64,000 nucleotides of DNA from Streptomyces hoynatensis (lineage in GTDB: Bacteria > Actinomycetota > Actinomycetes > Streptomycetales > Streptomycetaceae). Made by a program: the position numbers and the translations under genes. Location of the stretch: contig NZ_RBAL01000012.1 of assembly GCF_003626535.1 (NCBI RefSeq), forward strand, positions 62,001 through 126,000, read 5' to 3'. Numbering within the stretch: the first letter of the stretch is position 1; every line of letters starts with the position of its first letter. Shown here one piece after another: positions 58,660 to 64,000 of the stretch. Below the pieces are notes generated by a model. The model made no database searches. It had not been told where the DNA came from and saw only the letters and a list, made by a program, of their open reading frames with translations.

Positions 58660-60003
58660 ATGAATGACGATGTACTGCTTGTCCACGGTGGCACCCCGAT
58701 CGAAGGGGAGATCAAGGTCCGCGGGGCCAAGAACCTGGTGCCCAAGGCGATGGTGGCCGCGCTGCTCGGGAGTTCGCCGAGCAGGCTGCGCAACGTCCCC
58801 GACATCCGCGACGTGCGCGTGGTGCGCGGCCTGCTGCAGTTGCACGGGGTCACCGTGCGCAGCGGCGAGGAGCCGGGCGAGCTCGTGCTCGACCCCTCGC
58901 ACGTGGAAAGCGCGAACGTGGCCGACATCGACGCGCACGCCGGGTCCTCCCGCATCCCGATCCTCTTCTGCGGCCCGCTGCTGCACCGGCTCGGGCACGC
59001 GTTCATCCCGGGCCTCGGCGGCTGCGACATCGGCGGCAGGCCGGTGGACTTCCACTTCGACGTGCTGCGCAAGTTCGGCGCCACGATCGACAAGCGGGCC
59101 GACGGCCAGTACCTGGAGGCCCCGCAGCGGCTGCGCGGCTGCCGGATCAGGCTGCCCTACCCCTCGGTGGGCTCCACGGAGCAGGTGCTGCTGACGGCCG
59201 TGCTCGCCGAGGGCGTCACCGAGTTGACGAACGCGGCCGTCGAGCCGGAGATCGAGGACCTCATCTGCGTGCTGCAGAAGATGGGCGCGATCATCTCGAT
59301 GGACACCGACCGCACCATCAGGATCACCGGGGTCGACCGGCTCGGCGGCTACACCCACCGGGCGCTTCCCGACCGCCTGGAGGCGGCCTCGTGGGCGAGC
59401 GCGGCCCTGGCGACCAAGGGCAGCGTCTACGTGCGGGGCGCCAGGCAGCGGGAGATGATGACCTTCCTGAACGTGTACCGGAAGGTGGGCGGGGCGTTCG
59501 ACATCGACGACGCCGGCATCCGCTTCTGGCACCCGGGCGGCCCGCTGAACGCCATCGCGCTGGAGACCGACGTGCACCCCGGCTTCCAGACGGACTGGCA
59601 GCAGCCGCTGGTGGTCGCGCTGACGCAGGCCTCCGGCCTTTCGATCGTGCACGAGACCGTCTACGAGTCGCGGCTCGGCTTCACCAGCGCCCTGAACCAG
59701 ATGGGGGCGCACATCCAGGTCTACCGCGAGTGCCTCGGCGGCACGCCCTGCCGGTTCGGCCAGCGCAACTTCCTGCACTCGGCGGTGGTCTCGGGACCGA
59801 CCACGCTCCAGGGCGCCGACCTGGTCATCCCCGACCTGCGCGGCGGGTTCTCCTACCTGATCGCGGCGCTCGCGGCCCAGGGACCCTCGCGGGTGCACGG
59901 CATCGGGCTGATCAACCGCGGCTACGAGAACTTCGTGGCCAAGCTGGAGGGGCTCGGCGCCAAGGTCGAGGTGCCCTCGGCGCGGGAGCGCCGCCCGGCG
60001 TGA
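58660..60003 (+). CDS. murA: UDP-GlcNAc 1-carboxyvinyltransferase (MurA)
   Basis: 447 residues. Landmarks: GEIKVRGAKNLVPKAMVAALL (conserved K-N pair), PGLGGCDIGGRPVDFH with catalytic Cys122, TGLS-like QASGLSIVHETVYESR, GADLVIPDLRGGFSYLIAALAA. It transfers enolpyruvate from PEP to UDP-GlcNAc in the first committed step of peptidoglycan synthesis. ATG at 58660 is chosen by homology of the N-terminus (NDDVLLVHGG); ATG at 58624 is in frame. Streptomycetes often have two MurA copies, and this resembles the one next to hup. Confidence 0.95.
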   Translation: MNDDVLLVHGGTPIEGEIKVRGAKNLVPKAMVAALLGSSPSRLRNVPDIRDVRVVRGLLQLHGVTVRSGEEPGELVLDPSHVESANVADIDAHAGSSRIPILFCGPLLHRLGHAFIPGLGGCDIGGRPVDFHFDVLRKFGATIDKRADGQYLEAPQRLRGCRIRLPYPSVGSTEQVLLTAVLAEGVTELTNAAVEPEIEDLICVLQKMGAIISMDTDRTIRITGVDRLGGYTHRALPDRLEAASWASAALATKGSVYVRGARQREMMTFLNVYRKVGGAFDIDDAGIRFWHPGGPLNAIALETDVHPGFQTDWQQPLVVALTQASGLSIVHETVYESRLGFTSALNQMGAHIQVYRECLGGTPCRFGQRNFLHSAVVSGPTTLQGADLVIPDLRGGFSYLIAALAAQGPSRVHGIGLINRGYENFVAKLEGLGAKVEVPSARERRPA

Positions 60004-60072
60004 CGGCGGCGTGAACGCCGGGTTGCCGGCGAGGTGAAGGCGCGGCGGCGCGACGGCGGCGTGGACGCGAAG

Positions 60073-60100
60073 GGGGCGGCCCTCCCGGGAGGGCCGCCCC
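60073..60100. terminator. 28-base perfect palindrome, bidirectional terminator
   Basis: GGGGCGGCCCTCCC and its exact complement with no spacer (60073-60100), between the convergent murA and hup genes. In RNA it forms a stem of about 12 bp with a small loop. Confidence 0.85.
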
Positions 60101-60122
60101 TGTGACGACTGTGCGCGGGGCG

Positions 60123-60404
60123 TCAGTTGCCCCGGGCCGACTCCTTCAGCTTCGAGCCCGCGGAGACCTTGACGCTGTATCCGGCCGGGATCTGGATCGG
60201 CTCGCCGGTCTGCGGGTTGCGCGCGGTGCGAGCGGCGCGGTGGGTCCGCTCGAAGGTCAGGAAGCCGGGAATGGTGACCTTCTCGTCCCCCTTGGCAACG
60301 ACCTCCCCGACGGTCTCGGCCAGGGCTGCCAGCACCGCGTCGGCGTCCTTCCGGGTCACCTCGGCGCGCTCGGACAGAGCGGCCACCAGCTCACTGCGGT
60401 TCAT
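60123..60404 (-). CDS. hup: HU-family DNA-binding protein
   Basis: 93 residues: MNRSELVAALSERAEVTRKDADAVLAA, FLTFERTHRAARTARNPQTGEPIQIPAGYSVKV. The beta-arm RNPQTGEPI with Pro and the conserved C-terminal part are complete. It bends and compacts DNA. The basic C-terminal tail of the larger actinobacterial HU paralogue is absent, so this is the short, HupA-like form. ATG at 60404 with GGGAG about 10 bases upstream. The gap 60405-60672 contains no gene; part is the promoter. Confidence 0.93.
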   Translation of the reverse strand: MNRSELVAALSERAEVTRKDADAVLAALAETVGEVVAKGDEKVTIPGFLTFERTHRAARTARNPQTGEPIQIPAGYSVKVSAGSKLKESARGN

Positions 60405-60672
60405 ATTTCGTACTCCCGTGTTCAACTTGCCAATGAGGCGTGAGATCGAAGCCGATGCTGCCAGGGCCCACTGACAGTCCCCGGAACGGGGCCTGCTTCC
60501 TGGGCCCCTCGCGCCCGGGTACGCATCCTGCCCTCACGAGTGGCGCGAAGGCCAATCCGGCACCCGTTGGGTCACACGAAGAGCGCCCGAGGCTTGCCTC
60601 CCGGTCACCCTAAGGGGCGGCCGCACGGGCCCGGCAACCGACTCGCCGCCCGCGCGGGCCCCCCGGCGCCCC

Positions 60673-62124
<1,452 letters not shown>

Positions 62125-62172
62125 GGCCGAACTTCCTTCGCTTTCCAGAAAACGCCCCCCGAAAACCTTGTC

Positions 62173-62201
62173 ACCATACGAGAGACACACGTCACGGTGA
62201 A
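62173..62201 (-). promoter_or_regulatory. promoter of the malic enzyme gene
   Basis: On the minus strand TTCACC (62201-62196) and TATGGT (62178-62173) with a 17-base spacer, about 50 bases before the ATG. Confidence 0.5.
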
Positions 62202-62299
62202 AGTCGGGACGCCACAGGAGGGCACAGAGCCGGAGAACGCTGGAGGAACGCCCAGAGAACGGACGGGAATGCGGCCCCCGCGCGGCGGCCCCGGCAGAA

Positions 62300-62386
62300 G
62301 CCCGGGAGCCGGAAGGGGGGAACAACCGGGAGCCGGAGGCGGGAAGCAGCGGAAGCCGGAGGCGGGAAGCAGGGGGAAGAAAGAGG
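62300..62386. repeat. purine-rich GGAAGCCGGAGGCGGGAAGCAG-like repeat tract
   Basis: A tract of GGGAGCCGGA and GCCGGAGGCGGGAAGCAG units, the latter repeated directly (62332-62349 and 62355-62372). It lies in the 449-base gap before the malic enzyme gene, which otherwise holds its promoter near 62173-62201. No gene is seen here. Confidence 0.7.
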
Positions 62387-62573
62387 GGCATCGACCCGCC
62401 AGCTCGCCTCGCGGCAAGTGGTCGCTCGAAGCGACAATGGTTGGGCCCGGGGGCATGGAACGGGCCGATGCCACCTCCAGGCTACCGCACTGGGCACGCC
62501 GGTCAACCGCACGCGTCTCCGGCCTCACCGGCCCCTCATCCGGCCGGGACCGCCGGTGACGGAGGGTGCCGTC

Positions 62574-64000
62574 TCACGCCCGCAGGGCGGCGGGCACCCC
62601 GGCGGCGTCCGGCTCGTCCGCGGGCCCGGAGAGCACGGTGAGGCGCTGGGTCGCCCTGGTCAGCGCCACGTACAGCACCCGCATCCCGGCCGGGGACTCC
62701 CCGGCGATCTCGCCAGGGCAGACCACCAGCGTGGCGTCGTACTCCAGGCCCTTCGCCTCCAGGCTGCCCAGCACCACCAGGCGCTCGCCGGCCTCCGCGA
62801 GCCACTGCCCGGCGCGTTCCCGGCGGGCCATCGCCACCACGACCCCGACCGTGCCCTCGACCTCGGCCAGCAGCCGGGCGGCCTCCGCGCGCACCGCGTC
62901 CGCCAGTTCCTCCTCGGTCGCCGCGGCGGCGAAGGCGGGCTCGACGCCGGTGGTGCGCACGGCCCGCGGCGGGCGCGCCCCGGGCATCGCCCGGGCCAGC
63001 ACCCCGTCCGCGACCCGCGCGATCTCGGCCGGGTTGCGGTAGTTGACCGTCAGCTCGAAACGGCGGCGCGGCTTGCCGCCCAGCGCGGCCCGCTGCTCGG
63101 CCGCCGCCTCCTCCGGCGCCGACCACGAACTCTGCGCCGGGTCCCCGACGATCGTCCAGGTGGCCCGGCGCCCGCGCCTGCCGACCATGCGCCACTGCAT
63201 CGGCGTGAGGTCCTGGGCCTCGTCGACGATGATGTGCGCGTAGTCGGCCCGCTCCCCGGGCTCGGCCGCCGCCGTGCGGCGCTCCCGGCCCCCGGCCTGG
63301 CGTTCGGCGTAGGTGGTCAGCTCCGCGAGTCCGGTGAGCTGGTCCAGCGGGTCGGCCTCGCGGGGGGCGGCGGGCCGCGCCGGGGTGCCGAGCAGCACCC
63401 GCAGCTCGTCGAGCAGCGCCACGTCGTGCGCGGAGAGACCGCCGCCCCGCGGGGTGACGCGGCGCAGCGAGCGGGCGAGGCGGCGCGCCTCGCGCGGCCG
63501 CAGCAGGCGGCGGGCGAGGCGCCCGAGGCGCTGCTCGTCGGCCATCGACCGCAGCACCGCCAGCGGCGTCAGCTCGGGCCACCAGGCATCGAGGAAGGCG
63601 GCGAACGCGTCCTCGCCCGCGATGTCCTCGTCGAAGGCCTCCCGCGCCTCGGCCGCGAACTCGGGCTCCTGGTAACGCCGCGGCGCGCCGGACTTCTCCC
63701 ACAGCGCGTCCAGGAGCAGCCGCCTGGCGCGCGGGCGCAGCAGGTTGACCGGGGCGGTGCCGCCCAGCGCCTGCCTGCGCACGGCGGCGAGCTCGGCGGC
63801 GTCCAGCTCGACCCGGCCGCCGAAGGCGACCACGCGCAGCCGCTGGGGCGCGTCCGCCGTCTCCAGGGCGGCGCGCGCGGCCCGGGCGAGCACCCGGGCC
63901 ATGGCGGCCGAGCCCTTGATCGCGGCCACCTCCTGGTCGTCGTACGCGTCGGCCGTCACGCCCTCGGCGAGGGAGCCGAGCGCCCTGATGACGACCTGCC
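62574..64000 (-). CDS. HelD/UvrD-like ATPase, C-terminal part (cut by window edge)
   Basis: At least 475 residues; the frame is open to the window edge, so the N-terminus and Walker A motif are outside. Seen: AAIKGSAAMARVLARAARAAL, VDEAQDLTPMQWRM (motif II, DEAQ), TIVGDPAQSSW (III), ELTVNYRNPAEIA (IV), LGSLEAKGLEYDATLVV (V), and LYVALTRATQRLTVL (VI). It is UvrD/HelD-like; the arrangement fits actinobacterial HelR/HelD proteins that release stalled or rifampicin-bound RNA polymerase in known cases. Confidence 0.9.
   Translation of the reverse strand, partial: QVVIRALGSLAEGVTADAYDDQEVAAIKGSAAMARVLARAARAALETADAPQRLRVVAFGGRVELDAAELAAVRRQALGGTAPVNLLRPRARRLLLDALWEKSGAPRRYQEPEFAAEAREAFDEDIAGEDAFAAFLDAWWPELTPLAVLRSMADEQRLGRLARRLLRPREARRLARSLRRVTPRGGGLSAHDVALLDELRVLLGTPARPAAPREADPLDQLTGLAELTTYAERQAGGRERRTAAAEPGERADYAHIIVDEAQDLTPMQWRMVGRRGRRATWTIVGDPAQSSWSAPEEAAAEQRAALGGKPRRRFELTVNYRNPAEIARVADGVLARAMPGARPPRAVRTTGVEPAFAAAATEEELADAVRAEAARLLAEVEGTVGVVVAMARRERAGQWLAEAGERLVVLGSLEAKGLEYDATLVVCPGEIAGESPAGMRVLYVALTRATQRLTVLSGPADEPDAAGVPAALRA

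Overview
The window is chromosomal DNA of a very GC-rich actinomycete, almost certainly a Streptomyces or close relative. Evidence: third codon positions are nearly all G or C, starts are often GTG (one TTG), and there is an SsgA-family sporulation protein, a class F sortase, DUF2017/DUF3039/DUF3618/DUF2087 proteins, a MoaD-like CysO/CysM/Mec cysteine pathway, and many lipoproteins. No rRNA, CRISPR array, insertion sequence or recognisable prophage is present. One tRNA, Leu(UAG), was found.

Layout. 1-4 kb: an IclR regulator, a divergent SDR/MmyB-type regulator pair, and a scar where a PIN toxin and an alpha/beta hydrolase lost their 5' halves. 4-12.5 kb: housekeeping genes (OsmC, tRNA-Leu, DUF445, SGNH hydrolase, class A PBP, GroES-like, DUF3618, Bcp peroxiredoxin, NagD-type HAD). 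12.6-14.3 kb: a surface protein with a class F sortase, then RdgB. 14.9-21.7 kb: a sugar-uptake operon read leftwards (LacI regulator, lipoprotein binding protein, two permeases, GH42 beta-galactosidase) with two related palindromic operators. 21.8-32.1 kb: conserved core (lipoprotein, RNase PH, MBL hydrolase, RodA, CysM-CysO-Mec, AGCS symporter, DUF2017, ClpS, then NAPRTase and nicotinamidase on the other strand).

32.1-38.4 kb is the accessory part. It holds a MarR-like regulator behind a SoxR-box-like promoter and a truncated YdcF (DUF218) gene. An 83/84-bp direct repeat flanks a 1.2-kb block (CutA, PPC-domain protein, pterin dehydratase). An HTH-TPR regulator is coupled to a SLOG-like nucleotide-binding protein and lies divergent from small Cys-rich genes.

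38.5-64 kb returns to core-type genes: secreted M6 metalloprotease, two RDD membrane proteins, DUF4037, GNAT, SsgG, Lrp/AsnC divergent from HPPD (tyrosine catabolism), Lon-like protease, IclR, SF2 helicase, a three-subunit xanthine-dehydrogenase-type molybdoenzyme, DUF3039, YqgE, MurA, HU, NAD-malic enzyme, and the C-terminal part of a HelD/UvrD-like ATPase cut by the window edge. A set of strong hairpins, including a 31-bp stem, lies between the GNAT gene and ssgG.
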